From Chloroflexota bacterium (lineage in GTDB: Bacteria; Chloroflexota; Anaerolineae; Caldilineales; Caldilineaceae), in assembly GCA_016861025.1 (NCBI GenBank), contig BOKO01000005.1:248001-312000 (forward strand): DNA of 64,000 bases, given 5' to 3'. Position 1 is the first letter of the stretch, and each line of letters opens with the position of its first letter. Positions 8,761 to 16,954 of this stretch are shown here, one piece after another. The notes beneath the pieces were generated by a model. That model saw only the letters and a list, made by a program, of their open reading frames with translations, ran no database searches and had not been told where the DNA came from. The translations under genes were made by a program, and so were the position numbers.

Positions 8761-9669
8761 CTATCTGGCGAAAACAGACGCTCCTGCTCCGATGATTCCG
8801 GCGTCGACGCCACACGCAGCGTGCACGATTGGTAGAGAGCGGCTGTCGTTGGCGAAAATATGCGCCCGGGCAGCGGTGACGACGCTCTGCCAGTAGAGGC
8901 CGTCAGATAGTCCCAAGCCTCCACCCACAATCACCGCCTCCGGATCAAGCACATTCACCAGCCAGGCGATTGCGCTGCCCAACGCCTCGCCGCCGCTGCG
9001 CAGGATGGCCGCAGCAACCTCGCTGCCCTGTGCGGCATCGGCGACGATCTCTTCAACGCGGGTGACGCCTGTCCGATGACGACGGTATCGTTCGGTCAGG
9101 CCAAGCCCTGATGCAAAGGCTTCGAGCGCAAACTCGATCTTGCGTTCCTGGTCGTCGAACACCACGATCGGCATTGTTGCCAACACCAGGGCGTTGCCAC
9201 GTACGCCGGCATAGGGTCGCCCATCCAACACCAGACAACTGCTGACGCCGGTTCCGACGCTGACGAAGACAAAGCTGGTTAGCCCGCGCCCGGCGCCAAA
9301 AACCGCCTCGGCAAAAGCATGCGAGCGCACATCCGCTTCGACCACGGCAGGCGCAATCTGCTCACTAAAGATCGCTTGCACCGGGATGTTCTGCCACTGA
9401 ACGGTGTAGCTGCTGGTGACGATGCCTCGCGGATCGACCAACTCGCATACACTCACGCCGACGCCCACGACCTCGCGCCCTTCGATCTCAGCGGATGTGC
9501 GTAGGCTCTGAGCCAGTCTCAGCGATTTCTCCAGCACCGCTATTCCGCCTTGCGCCGCGTCAGTCGGAGCAGTTCGGTGCGCTAACACATTTCCGTGGCG
9601 ATCTATCAGCCCTGCTGCAATCTTCGTGCCGCCGACATCAAGACCAATAGCGACTTCATCCCCCATCAT
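8761..9669 (-). CDS. ROK-family sugar kinase-like protein without the zinc motif
   Basis: This encodes 302 residues. It starts with the ROK/hexokinase phosphate-1 motif GLDVGGTKIAAGLID. The phosphate-2 region is FVFVSVGTGVSSCLVLDG, and an adenosine region GGGLGLSDGLYWQSVV lies near the C-terminus. ROK kinases phosphorylate hexoses or N-acyl hexosamines. The usual CxCGxxGCxE zinc site is absent: after NALVLATMPIVVFDD the sequence runs straight on to EFALEAFASG. The normally conserved N-D before the GTG motif reads E-A-D-V. Kinase activity is therefore likely but not certain. It lies 25 bases after the cupin stop within the sugar operon. Two adjacent ATGs (9669, 9666) are possible starts. Confidence 0.82.
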   Translation of the reverse strand: MMGDEVAIGLDVGGTKIAAGLIDRHGNVLAHRTAPTDAAQGGIAVLEKSLRLAQSLRTSAEIEGREVVGVGVSVCELVDPRGIVTSSYTVQWQNIPVQAIFSEQIAPAVVEADVRSHAFAEAVFGAGRGLTSFVFVSVGTGVSSCLVLDGRPYAGVRGNALVLATMPIVVFDDQERKIEFALEAFASGLGLTERYRRHRTGVTRVEEIVADAAQGSEVAAAILRSGGEALGSAIAWLVNVLDPEAVIVGGGLGLSDGLYWQSVVTAARAHIFANDSRSLPIVHAACGVDAGIIGAGASVFAR

Positions 9670-9694
9670 TCAGCGATGCACCTCGAACAGACGC

Positions 9695-10546
9695 TCACTG
9701 ATAGTCCGGCGCAACGCCAAACATCAACTCCACCGGCTGATCCGTGATATTGTGAAACTGGTGCGGCGTCCCAGCCGGCGCAAAGAATCCATCTTGCGGC
9801 TGCACCTCGAACCATGCCGGCCCTTCACGCTTTTCAGGGCAAAAAATGTTGAGTGTGCCGCGCAATACGTAAAGACTTTTGTCTCCAGGATGGTGCAACA
9901 CGTCGCTTTTGCGTCCGGGCGGCAACAGTAGCTTGCCCACCAGCAGATGCTCGGTGGAGCAGAGCACTCCCACCAACACCTTATTCTGGCTTCCCTCAAG
10001 CCGCCACAAGAGATTGCTTTCACGAATCACGTTGATGGTAAAGTCGCGCTCGATTGCTGCACGCTGCATCGGCCAATGCCCCAAGGCAGAATCGACGCCG
10101 TACTTGTTTTCGGTGAGCAGGGGTTTGGTGCGTGCGTAGGCGCCTGATGTGCCTTGTGAAGGAGGCGGTGCAAAGAATTCGAGCACGCGCAGCGCCTCTG
10201 CTCCATAATTGAATGCATGATGCCAGGTGTCTTTGCGGAAGAACGCTGCTTCGCCAGGCAATACCCGATGCACTTCACCTGTCTCTGGATTGGCGATCAC
10301 CATCGTTCCGCTCAAAACATAGTAGATCACGTCTGCGCCGAAGATTGTGCGGAACTCGGCGGAGTGGCGAAAGGCGCCGCCAGGCGCCAATCCCCACACA
10401 AGCTGGTGAATCTTTGAACTGGATACATAGATCCAATCGGCGACCTGTCCGGCGTCAGCGTCGCCCCAAAGATGACGCGCCGTCGTCTCATAGCGTAACA
10501 AGGTCGGTTCATCAAAGCTTGGACGAGGCGATGGTCTATACGTCAT
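9695..10546 (-). CDS. Bicupin-domain protein, probably sugar or sugar-acid modifying
   Basis: This encodes 283 residues with two cupin barrels. The first (about residues 50-150) has HSAEFRTIFGADVIYYVLSG and LPGEAAFFRKDTWHHAFNYG. The second (about 190-283) has LLPPGRKSDVLHHPGDKSLYVLRG and DGFFAPAGTPHQFHNIT. The His/Glu pattern of a metal site is partly present in both. The position between a Gfo/Idh/MocA dehydrogenase (10 bases away) and the ROK kinase suggests an isomerase, lyase or sugar-binding role in the same pathway. The exact reaction cannot be assigned. Confidence 0.8.
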   Translation of the reverse strand: MTYRPSPRPSFDEPTLLRYETTARHLWGDADAGQVADWIYVSSSKIHQLVWGLAPGGAFRHSAEFRTIFGADVIYYVLSGTMVIANPETGEVHRVLPGEAAFFRKDTWHHAFNYGAEALRVLEFFAPPPSQGTSGAYARTKPLLTENKYGVDSALGHWPMQRAAIERDFTINVIRESNLLWRLEGSQNKVLVGVLCSTEHLLVGKLLLPPGRKSDVLHHPGDKSLYVLRGTLNIFCPEKREGPAWFEVQPQDGFFAPAGTPHQFHNITDQPVELMFGVAPDYQ

Positions 10547-10555
10547 AGTCTATTG

Positions 10556-11662
10556 TCAATTCGTGCGATCATGTTTCAGGTGTGCAGCTTCTTCATTTTG
10601 CGCCGTCTGAAAGGTGGGCGGCGTGAAAGTGCTTTCAATCGTCTGCGCTACGCCCGTCTTGCCGACGATGCGCGCCTTCTCGATGATCTCGATCACATGA
10701 TAGGCATGCTCCGGGTCATGGATTGGCCGCTCATCGCTGCGGATGCAATGCACAAGATGATTGATGCCATCGGTCCACGGCCAGTTTGGGTCGCTTTCGG
10801 GATAGAGCATCCAGGCGCCTACGTCGTTCCGCCACAGCTCGTAACCGTCAGGGTCCCAGTCATCGCCCAACATCTGGATCGTGCCCTTGCTGCCGTAGAT
10901 TTCGATGGCGGGCGTGCGGTAGCGTTGGATCGTGAAGCCGGTTGTCACGACGGCGTAACAGTTGTTGGCGAACTCGACGCACAACTGCACGTTGTCGTCG
11001 GTCTGCACTTCGATCATCTCGCCTTCGACAAGGCGCTGTTTGATCGCCGTGCCGATCAACCCGGAGACGCGCTTGGCTGGGCCGAGAAAACCGGTCAGAC
11101 TAACCAGGTTGTATACGCCTAGATCGAACATGGAGCCGCCGCCCGGTTCGTAAAACCACTTGCCCCAATTGGGTCCAGCCCATCCGTAGAAAGCACGCGC
11201 CAGATAGGGCGTCCCGATGTCGCCGTTATGGATATGTCGCCACATTTTCTGATAGGTGGGGCTGAGCAATACATGGGGCGCCGGCGCCAAATAGCCCTTG
11301 CTCTTGCGAGAAAGCTCCACCAACGCCGCCGCCTCTTCCAGGGTGTGCGCCATGGGCTTTTCGACCAGTACATGCTTGCCTGCTTCAAGCGCCGCGCGCG
11401 CCACCATGCCATGCTCACGCATGGAGGTGGTCACCAACACCAGATCAACATCATTTGCTGTCACGACATCCTCGAAATCGGTGGTGAAACGCTGATAGCC
11501 GTACTCCGGCCCGGTGACGATAGGTTTGCGATCTTCTTTTACATCGCACGCCACCACCGTTTCCACATGCCCACGCATCTTAAGATTGTTGATCTGACGT
11601 GAATAAGCATGCAGCATTACACTCCCACACCCCACAACGCCGATCCGCACAGCATTTGTCAT
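10556..11662 (-). CDS. Gfo/Idh/MocA family NAD(P)-dependent oxidoreductase (first dehydrogenase)
   Basis: This encodes 368 residues. VRIGVVGCGSVMLHAYSRQ is the dinucleotide site, VLVEKPMAHT the catalytic-lysine motif, and GGSMFDLGVYNLVSLTGFLGP part of the substrate domain. The ATG at 11662 is chosen because AAGGAGAG (11668-11675) lies 5 bases upstream; the frame is open further upstream but without such a site. It is the first enzyme gene after the GntR regulator and the third Gfo/Idh/MocA member in this 9-kb locus. Such multiplicity is typical of inositol-, glucoside- or 3-keto-sugar-processing clusters (inference). Confidence 0.9.
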   Translation of the reverse strand: MTNAVRIGVVGCGSVMLHAYSRQINNLKMRGHVETVVACDVKEDRKPIVTGPEYGYQRFTTDFEDVVTANDVDLVLVTTSMREHGMVARAALEAGKHVLVEKPMAHTLEEAAALVELSRKSKGYLAPAPHVLLSPTYQKMWRHIHNGDIGTPYLARAFYGWAGPNWGKWFYEPGGGSMFDLGVYNLVSLTGFLGPAKRVSGLIGTAIKQRLVEGEMIEVQTDDNVQLCVEFANNCYAVVTTGFTIQRYRTPAIEIYGSKGTIQMLGDDWDPDGYELWRNDVGAWMLYPESDPNWPWTDGINHLVHCIRSDERPIHDPEHAYHVIEIIEKARIVGKTGVAQTIESTFTPPTFQTAQNEEAAHLKHDRTN

Positions 11663-11721
11663 AAAACTCTCCTTGCCTGTTTTATAATGCTTTTGATAAT
11701 TTGGCGTCAGGACCGCCTTGC

Positions 11722-12498
11722 TCATGCAACAACGACGCTTACGCGTTGGACGCCGCCTGTTTCCATTTCGCCATTGCGCCAGCTTTCCAATTGAAACTTA
11801 CAGCGATCTCCCCGGTAGATCGCCTTGAAATATTCGACCGGCAGATCATGCTCGCCGTAGGCCACACCCTCAAGCAACAACACTGCTGCACCCGACCGCA
11901 GACCAAAAAGTGATTGTTCATACTCGGTGGCGGCGGCGCATTCCATTGTTTGCTGTGCACGCTGCAACAGCAAGCCGTAATGACTTTCCAGCACCTTATA
12001 GAGCGAGTTGGTCGCCAGATCGACCGACTCCAGACCTGGGCAGAGCGCCGCCGGAATGTAGCTTGTCTCAAGCAACATCGATTCCTGGTTCACCTTGCGC
12101 AGGCGCATGAGCTTCACGGTCTTGTCGCGCCCATCGAGAGCCAATCGTTGTGCAACGCGAGCGGGCGGCTCCACGATTGCCTGTTCCAACACAATGGATT
12201 CCACATGATCGCCGCGGCGACCGATCTCTTCCGAAAACCCAAGTAGATGCAAGGCGTCGTAGGTTTGTTTTGGTTGGGTCACAAACGCGCCGACGCCCTG
12301 GCGCACCTCGATCAAGCCATCGCGCTGCAAGTAATTGATCGCCTGACGCACGGTCATGCGACTGACACTCAATTGCTCGCTTAATTCGCGCTCCGATGGC
12401 AGGCGGGCGCCGCTTGTCAACTCACCGATGGCAATCTGCTCTTTCAGGTGCTCGGCAATCTGGTAATAGAGCGGAATCGGACTATTTTTATCTATCAT
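11722..12498 (-). CDS. GntR/HutC-family transcriptional regulator with UTRA domain
   Basis: This encodes 258 residues. The winged helix-turn-helix is in the first 75 residues (LPSERELSEQLSVSRMTVRQ, then a wing with RQGVGAFV). The UTRA effector domain follows, typical of HutC/NagR/DasR regulators that bind sugar or organic-acid effectors. The ATG at 12498 gives the normal IPLYYQIAEHL N-terminus; the frame is open upstream but no family sequence precedes it. It is the first gene of the minus-strand sugar locus. A perfect palindrome (12517-12534) just upstream is a strong candidate for its own operator. Confidence 0.93.
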   Translation of the reverse strand: MIDKNSPIPLYYQIAEHLKEQIAIGELTSGARLPSERELSEQLSVSRMTVRQAINYLQRDGLIEVRQGVGAFVTQPKQTYDALHLLGFSEEIGRRGDHVESIVLEQAIVEPPARVAQRLALDGRDKTVKLMRLRKVNQESMLLETSYIPAALCPGLESVDLATNSLYKVLESHYGLLLQRAQQTMECAAATEYEQSLFGLRSGAAVLLLEGVAYGEHDLPVEYFKAIYRGDRCKFQLESWRNGEMETGGVQRVSVVVA

Positions 12499-12516
12499 AT
12501 TTTCTGAGGTCTTTGC

Positions 12517-12534
12517 GGTATAGAGGTCTATACC
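12517..12534 (-). promoter_or_regulatory. Palindromic operator, probable GntR/HutC autoregulatory site
   Basis: GGTATAGA, GG, TCTATACC is a perfect 18-bp inverted repeat. It includes GGTCTATACC, one base away from the GGTCTAGACC core known for DasR/NagR-type regulators. It lies 12 bases downstream of the -10 of the minus-strand promoter, so bound repressor would block transcription start or early elongation. Confidence 0.75.
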
Positions 12535-12545
12535 AGTTGCAAGAG

Positions 12546-12574
12546 AGAATAACACGCAAGTGGCAAGATGTCAA
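12546..12574 (-). promoter_or_regulatory. Sigma-70-type promoter for the GntR sugar operon
   Basis: Reading the minus strand, TTGACA (12574-12569), a 17-base spacer, then TATTCT (12551-12546). Spacing is optimal and the -35 is perfect. Predicted start is near 12539, directly before the palindrome at 12517-12534. Confidence 0.75.
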
Positions 12575-12594
12575 TCGTTTTTTTGCGCTGCCTA

Positions 12595-12623
12595 TTGACA
12601 GCATCGAAAACGTATAGTACACT
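12595..12623 (+). promoter_or_regulatory. Sigma-70-type promoter for the LacI sugar operon
   Basis: TTGACA (12595-12600), a 17-base spacer, then TACACT (12618-12623). The 26-bp palindrome begins 3 bases after the -10, so the operator overlaps the start of transcription. Confidence 0.78.
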
Positions 12624-12626
12624 TTT

Positions 12627-12652
12627 CGTTAACGTTCACGTGAACGTTAACG
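12627..12652 (+). promoter_or_regulatory. 26-bp perfect palindrome, probable LacI-family operator
   Basis: The arms CGTTAACGTTCAC and GTGAACGTTAACG meet at a central CACGTG with no spacer. LacI-family operators are typically even palindromes with a central CG, which this has. It lies 11 bases upstream of the lacI-type start codon at 12664 and just after the -10, fitting autorepression and control of the downstream transporter and beta-galactosidase. Confidence 0.85.
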
Positions 12653-12663
12653 GTGTCAGCATT

Positions 12664-13716
12664 ATGACCAACAGCCGCAGTGAAAGTGTCACAATTGTTC
12701 AAGTCGCACAGGAGGCGGGCGTCTCTGCGCAGACGGTTTCGCGCGTGCTTAACAACCGTCCCGATGTCTCGGCGGCCACCCGGGAACGAATTCTGGGTGT
12801 GATCGAACGGCTAAATTACAAGCCGAATGCCATCGCCCGAGGGTTGGTGCAACGCAAGACCCATTCGCTGGGCGTGATCGCAGCAGGTCTCGAAAAGTAT
12901 GGTCCGCTGCGCACCGTGATCGGGATCGAACAGGAGACGCGTGCATTGGGGTATTCGCTGTTGCTCAGTCTGATTCCCGACGACGCCACAGAAAATCAGG
13001 TGGTGGAGGCGCTGGAGCATCTGCTTGCGCGTCAGGTGGATGGCGTGCTTTGGTCGGCGCCCGAAATCGGCCCCAATCGCGCATGGCTGGATTCTTTGCT
13101 TGGGCGGCTCACCGTGCCAACAGTCTTTATGAGCATGCATCCTCACCCGGCGGTGACCGTGATTGACACCGACAACCGCATGGGCGGAAATCTTGCTACA
13201 GTGCATTTGACCGAGCAGGGGTGCCGGCGGGTGGCGCATATTTGCGGGCCCCAGTCGCAATGGTCGGCTTTGCAGCGACGGCTAGGCTGGGAGGATGCAT
13301 TGCGCGCTGTCGGTCAAACACCCGACGCTGCTCTCTTGGTGGAGGGCGACTGGACGGCAGCAAGCGGCTACGCTGCAATTCGAGAGTTAATCGAGCGCGT
13401 GCCCGACCTCGACGGTGTGTTTGCCGGCAACGATCAGATGGGGCTTGGGGCGCTGCTTGCGGCCAGCGAACTTGGGATACGCATCCCCGAACAACTTGCA
13501 ATTATCGGCTACGACAACATCCCTGAAGCGGCATATATGCAGCCGCCGCTCAGCTCGATCCGGCAGCATTTGCATGATTCCGGCGCCATTGCCGTGCGTG
13601 AGTTGATCCGGCAGATCACGCTGCAAAGGGCGGGTAACAATAGTGGTGAAGGGCAAACGATTCTGGTGGAGCCAGACTTGATCGTGCGCCGTAGTTCTTT
13701 GTATGCAAAACCATAA
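12664..13716 (+). CDS. LacI-family transcriptional regulator
   Basis: This encodes 350 residues. The N-terminal helix-turn-helix reads TIVQVAQEAGVSAQTVSRVL with the hinge helix at LNYKPNAIARGL. The periplasmic-binding-protein-like effector domain runs from about residue 60 to the end, with typical DGVFAGNDQMGLGAL and GYDNIPEAAYMQPPLSSI segments. The ATG at 12664 is chosen because the frame upstream runs through the promoter and the palindrome. It probably senses a beta-galactoside or its product, given the GH42 gene in the operon. Confidence 0.95.
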   Translation: MTNSRSESVTIVQVAQEAGVSAQTVSRVLNNRPDVSAATRERILGVIERLNYKPNAIARGLVQRKTHSLGVIAAGLEKYGPLRTVIGIEQETRALGYSLLLSLIPDDATENQVVEALEHLLARQVDGVLWSAPEIGPNRAWLDSLLGRLTVPTVFMSMHPHPAVTVIDTDNRMGGNLATVHLTEQGCRRVAHICGPQSQWSALQRRLGWEDALRAVGQTPDAALLVEGDWTAASGYAAIRELIERVPDLDGVFAGNDQMGLGALLAASELGIRIPEQLAIIGYDNIPEAAYMQPPLSSIRQHLHDSGAIAVRELIRQITLQRAGNNSGEGQTILVEPDLIVRRSSLYAKP

Positions 13717-13743
13717 AATGATCTGTTCTTCAAGGAGGAACAC

Positions 13744-15099
13744 ATGAATCGCAAACGAACGAGTTGTATGGCAGCGTTGTTCGTGCTGCTATCGCTGCTG
13801 TTGAGCGCCTGCGCAGCGCCTGTCGGCGAAAGCGCCCCTGCGCCAGCCGCGGACGCCAGCGGTGCACCGAGCGGCAAGCTTCTGGTCTGGATGCAACAGG
13901 CGAACCAGGATGTCTTTGAGCAGACCGTGCTCGATGGTTTCAAGGCGGAGTATCCCGATATTGAGTTGGAGTGGGTCAACTATCCGCCCGCCGAGGTCGC
14001 TAACCAGGTGAGCCTGGCGATTCAAGGCGGCACGGGCGGACCCGACCTGGCTGTGACCGAAAACGCCAGCATCGCCCGTCTGGTGGAGTTGGGCGGCTTG
14101 ACCGACCTGACCGACCTGATGCAGCCGTATTTGGGAGAGTTGAACGCAGCGGCGCTGGCGGAAGGCTCCAAAGATGGCAAAGCATACTGCGCGCCGTGGG
14201 ACATCGGTCCGGTGGTTACATTCTACCGCCGCGATGTGTTCCGGCAGGCGGGACTCTCCGATGATCCGGCTGAGGTGAGTGCACAGATCAGTACGTGGGA
14301 TGGCATGTTGAACACGTGCAAGCAGATCAAGGAAGCCACCGGTCTCAACTGCTTTGCACTCAACAAAGCCAACAACTACGGCGATTACTTCTTCAACATG
14401 CTATGGCAACAGGGGCTTGATCTCTACAGTGACGATGGTAGGGTGGTGGTCGATTCGCCGGAGCACATCGCTACGCTGGAGAAGTTGGGCCAGTTCTGGC
14501 AGAACGAAGTCGTGTCCGATGAATTGGAGTGGACAGACAATTGGTACGCTGAGTTAAATGCGCCGCTGGACGATCCGAACGTCAAGCCCGTTGCCTCAAT
14601 CGTTATTGCGTCGTGGATGGGCAGCTTTCTGAAATCGTGGATCGCCGCAGACCGTGCCGGCGACTGGGGCGTGGCGCAGATGCCGGCCTTTACAGAAGGC
14701 GGCGTGCGTGCGGCGAATCAAGGCGGCTCGTGCATGTTCATTCCCGAAGCGAGCAGGAATAAGGAAGCTGCGTGGGCTTTTATCGAATACACACTCTTCC
14801 GACCGGAAAATCACCTCAAACACTTTGCTTATAGCGACTACTTCCCGGCGTGGGAAGCACTCTACGATGATCCAATGTTCGAGGAGCCAGACGCCTATTT
14901 TGGGGGTGAGCCTGTGCGCCTTGTCTATGCTGAGGCGGCAAAGGCAATTCCGCAAGCTAACCAATACGGCCCCTATTCCCAGGCAATCCGCGGCGCAGTT
15001 GCCACTGCTGTGCAGAAATATGCGATGGGAATGGCGTCTGCTGAGCAGGCGCTGATGGAAGCAGCCAACGCAATTCGCGTCGAAACCGGGCTTCAATAA
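13744..15099 (+). CDS. Extracellular sugar-binding lipoprotein of ABC transporter
   Basis: This encodes 451 residues. It has a lipoprotein signal peptide with lipobox LSAC (Cys 23), then an Ala/Pro/Ser linker and the family 1 solute-binding fold beginning SGKLLVWMQQANQDVFEQTV. A strong ribosome binding site (aaggagg, about 13731) precedes the ATG. It is the first transport gene after lacI and is followed by a GC-rich hairpin and the MalF- and MalG-type permeases. The likely ligand is a galactose-containing oligosaccharide (inference from the GH42 gene). Confidence 0.93.
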   Translation: MNRKRTSCMAALFVLLSLLLSACAAPVGESAPAPAADASGAPSGKLLVWMQQANQDVFEQTVLDGFKAEYPDIELEWVNYPPAEVANQVSLAIQGGTGGPDLAVTENASIARLVELGGLTDLTDLMQPYLGELNAAALAEGSKDGKAYCAPWDIGPVVTFYRRDVFRQAGLSDDPAEVSAQISTWDGMLNTCKQIKEATGLNCFALNKANNYGDYFFNMLWQQGLDLYSDDGRVVVDSPEHIATLEKLGQFWQNEVVSDELEWTDNWYAELNAPLDDPNVKPVASIVIASWMGSFLKSWIAADRAGDWGVAQMPAFTEGGVRAANQGGSCMFIPEASRNKEAAWAFIEYTLFRPENHLKHFAYSDYFPAWEALYDDPMFEEPDAYFGGEPVRLVYAEAAKAIPQANQYGPYSQAIRGAVATAVQKYAMGMASAEQALMEAANAIRVETGLQ

Positions 15100-15112
15100 A
15101 TGTGCTGCTGCA

Positions 15113-15146
15113 TCCGGCGGCGAGGGCGTCATGCTCCGCCGCCGGA
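15113..15146 (+). promoter_or_regulatory. Intercistronic hairpin after binding-protein gene
   Basis: TCCGGCGGCG (15113-15122) and CGCCGCCGGA (15137-15146) form a perfect GC-rich 10-bp stem with a 14-base loop and no T run. It lies between the binding-protein stop and the permease ribosome binding site, the same position as the hairpin at 7244-7273 in the other sugar operon. Confidence 0.75.
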
Positions 15147-15168
15147 GTTTGCACAGCAAGGAGAGTGC

Positions 15169-16089
15169 ATGGAAGCAACACAAGTGTTGAAGGGGGCGAG
15201 CGTCAAGCCGAAGTCTCGCCGTGCGCACGAAGTCTACAAGGCGCGTTGGGCGTATCTGTTTATCTCGCCCTTTTTTATCCTGTTTGGCATCTTCGGCCTC
15301 TACCCGATGCTCTTTTCAATTTATCTCAGTTTTAACGACTGGAAGGGCGTCGGGCCGATGCAGTGGGTGGGGTTGAATAACTTCCAGCGGCTGCTCAGCG
15401 ATACAGTCTTCTGGCAGGCGATTCAGAACGGTTTCATCCTGCTGTTAATGTATGTGCCCGTGATGCTGTTTCTGGCGCTGGCGCTGGCAGTAATATTGAA
15501 TTCTCAATATGTACGCGGCTATCGCATCTTCCGTACGCTGATTTTCCTGCCCTTCATCACCAATATGGTCGCCGCCGGTTTCGCATTTCGCATCCTGTTG
15601 ACGATGAACAACGGCCTTGTGAACGTGGCGCTTGGCTATCTTGGCATCCCGCCGGTGCCGTGGCTGGAGAGCATCTGGGGCGCACGCGTCTCATTGTCGC
15701 TGCTGATCATCTGGGCGTGGCTTGGCTACAATATGGTGATCATGCTGGCTGGCTTGCAGACCATCCCGCACGATCTCACAGAGGCGGCGTTGGTGGACGG
15801 CGCGACGCCGGTGCGCGCATTTTTCTCGATCACGATTCCGCTGATGCAGCCGGTGATCCTGTTCTGTCTGATCACTTCGACCATCGGCAGCTTTGGGCTG
15901 TTCGCCGAGGTGGCGGCATTGACCGGCGGTGGTCCTGCCAACGCCACCATCACGCCTCTGATTCGCATCTTTAACACCGCCTTTCGCAGCCTGCAATTTG
16001 GCTACGCCTCGGCGATGGCGTATGTCTTCTTTGCGCTGATTTTTGCGGTCACGCTGTTGCAGGTGCGCTTCTTTGGGCGCGAACAGTGA
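15169..16089 (+). CDS. Carbohydrate ABC transporter permease, MalF type
   Basis: This encodes 306 residues. The ATG at 15169 has aaggagag 4 bases upstream (15158-15165); the longer frame would start inside the hairpin. The N-terminus has a cytoplasmic basic stretch, then the first membrane segment WAYLFISPFFILFGIFGLYP. The EAA loop is LTEAALVDGATPVRAFFSIT. There are six predicted membrane segments. It pairs with the MalG-type gene 22 bases downstream. Confidence 0.93.
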   Translation: MEATQVLKGASVKPKSRRAHEVYKARWAYLFISPFFILFGIFGLYPMLFSIYLSFNDWKGVGPMQWVGLNNFQRLLSDTVFWQAIQNGFILLLMYVPVMLFLALALAVILNSQYVRGYRIFRTLIFLPFITNMVAAGFAFRILLTMNNGLVNVALGYLGIPPVPWLESIWGARVSLSLLIIWAWLGYNMVIMLAGLQTIPHDLTEAALVDGATPVRAFFSITIPLMQPVILFCLITSTIGSFGLFAEVAALTGGGPANATITPLIRIFNTAFRSLQFGYASAMAYVFFALIFAVTLLQVRFFGREQ

Positions 16090-16111
16090 TGAAAAATGAG
16101 AAGGATTTGAC

Positions 16112-16954
16112 ATGACGAACATCAGACGCCTGCGCCATTTCCTGATCACCGTTTTGCTTTATGCGGTTCTGGCGGCGATTTCGCTGTTCATGCTCATTCC
16201 GTTTATCTGGATGTTGAGCACATCGTTCAAGTTGCCCGAAGATGTTTTTGGCTTTCCGCCAGTTCTCTTTTCCGAACGCTCGACCTTGCTCAACTACGAA
16301 TATCTGCTGCGCGAAAAGAATCTGTTGCGTATTGTCGGCAACACCTTCTTTGTGGCAGCGTCGGCAACGCTGCTCAGCCTCTTTTTCTGCTCGCTGGGCG
16401 GCTATGGTTTCGCCAAGTATCGCTTTCCGGGCAGAACCGCTCTGTTCAGCTTCTTGCTGGCGACAATGATTATTCCCTCGGCCGTGACGATGGTGCCAAA
16501 CTTTGTGATTATGCGGCAGTTCGGCTGGGTGGACACCTTTTGGCCCTTGATCGTGCCGGGCGCCGCCAACGCCTTCGGCATCTTCTTTATGCGCCAATAT
16601 ATTTCCTCGATCAGCGATGAGCTGCTCGACGCCGCACGTATCGACGGCGCACACGAATTTGGCATCTACTGGCGGGTGATCGTGCCAATTATCGTGCCCG
16701 GTCTCACCAGCCTGGGCATGATCTTCTTCATGGGGTCATGGAACAACTATCTCGGTCCTCTGATCTTCTTGAAATCGCCCGAAAAGTTCACGCTACCACT
16801 GGCGATCTTCTCCTTTGGCGGCGCCGTCGGCTTGACTAACTACACGGCGCAAATGGCGATGTCGGTCATCAGCCTGATCCCATTGCTGATTATCTTCCTT
16901 GTCTTCCAGCGTCGTTTTGTCGAAGGCATCACGGCCGGCGCTGTCAAAGGCTGA
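16112..16954 (+). CDS. Carbohydrate ABC transporter permease, MalG type
   Basis: This 280-residue inner-membrane protein has six predicted membrane segments. The EAA loop is LLDAARIDGAHEFGIYWRVI and the C-terminus RRFVEGITAGAVKG is characteristic of CUT1 MalG-type permeases. As in the other sugar locus, no ATPase gene accompanies the permeases. Confidence 0.94.
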   Translation: MTNIRRLRHFLITVLLYAVLAAISLFMLIPFIWMLSTSFKLPEDVFGFPPVLFSERSTLLNYEYLLREKNLLRIVGNTFFVAASATLLSLFFCSLGGYGFAKYRFPGRTALFSFLLATMIIPSAVTMVPNFVIMRQFGWVDTFWPLIVPGAANAFGIFFMRQYISSISDELLDAARIDGAHEFGIYWRVIVPIIVPGLTSLGMIFFMGSWNNYLGPLIFLKSPEKFTLPLAIFSFGGAVGLTNYTAQMAMSVISLIPLLIIFLVFQRRFVEGITAGAVKG

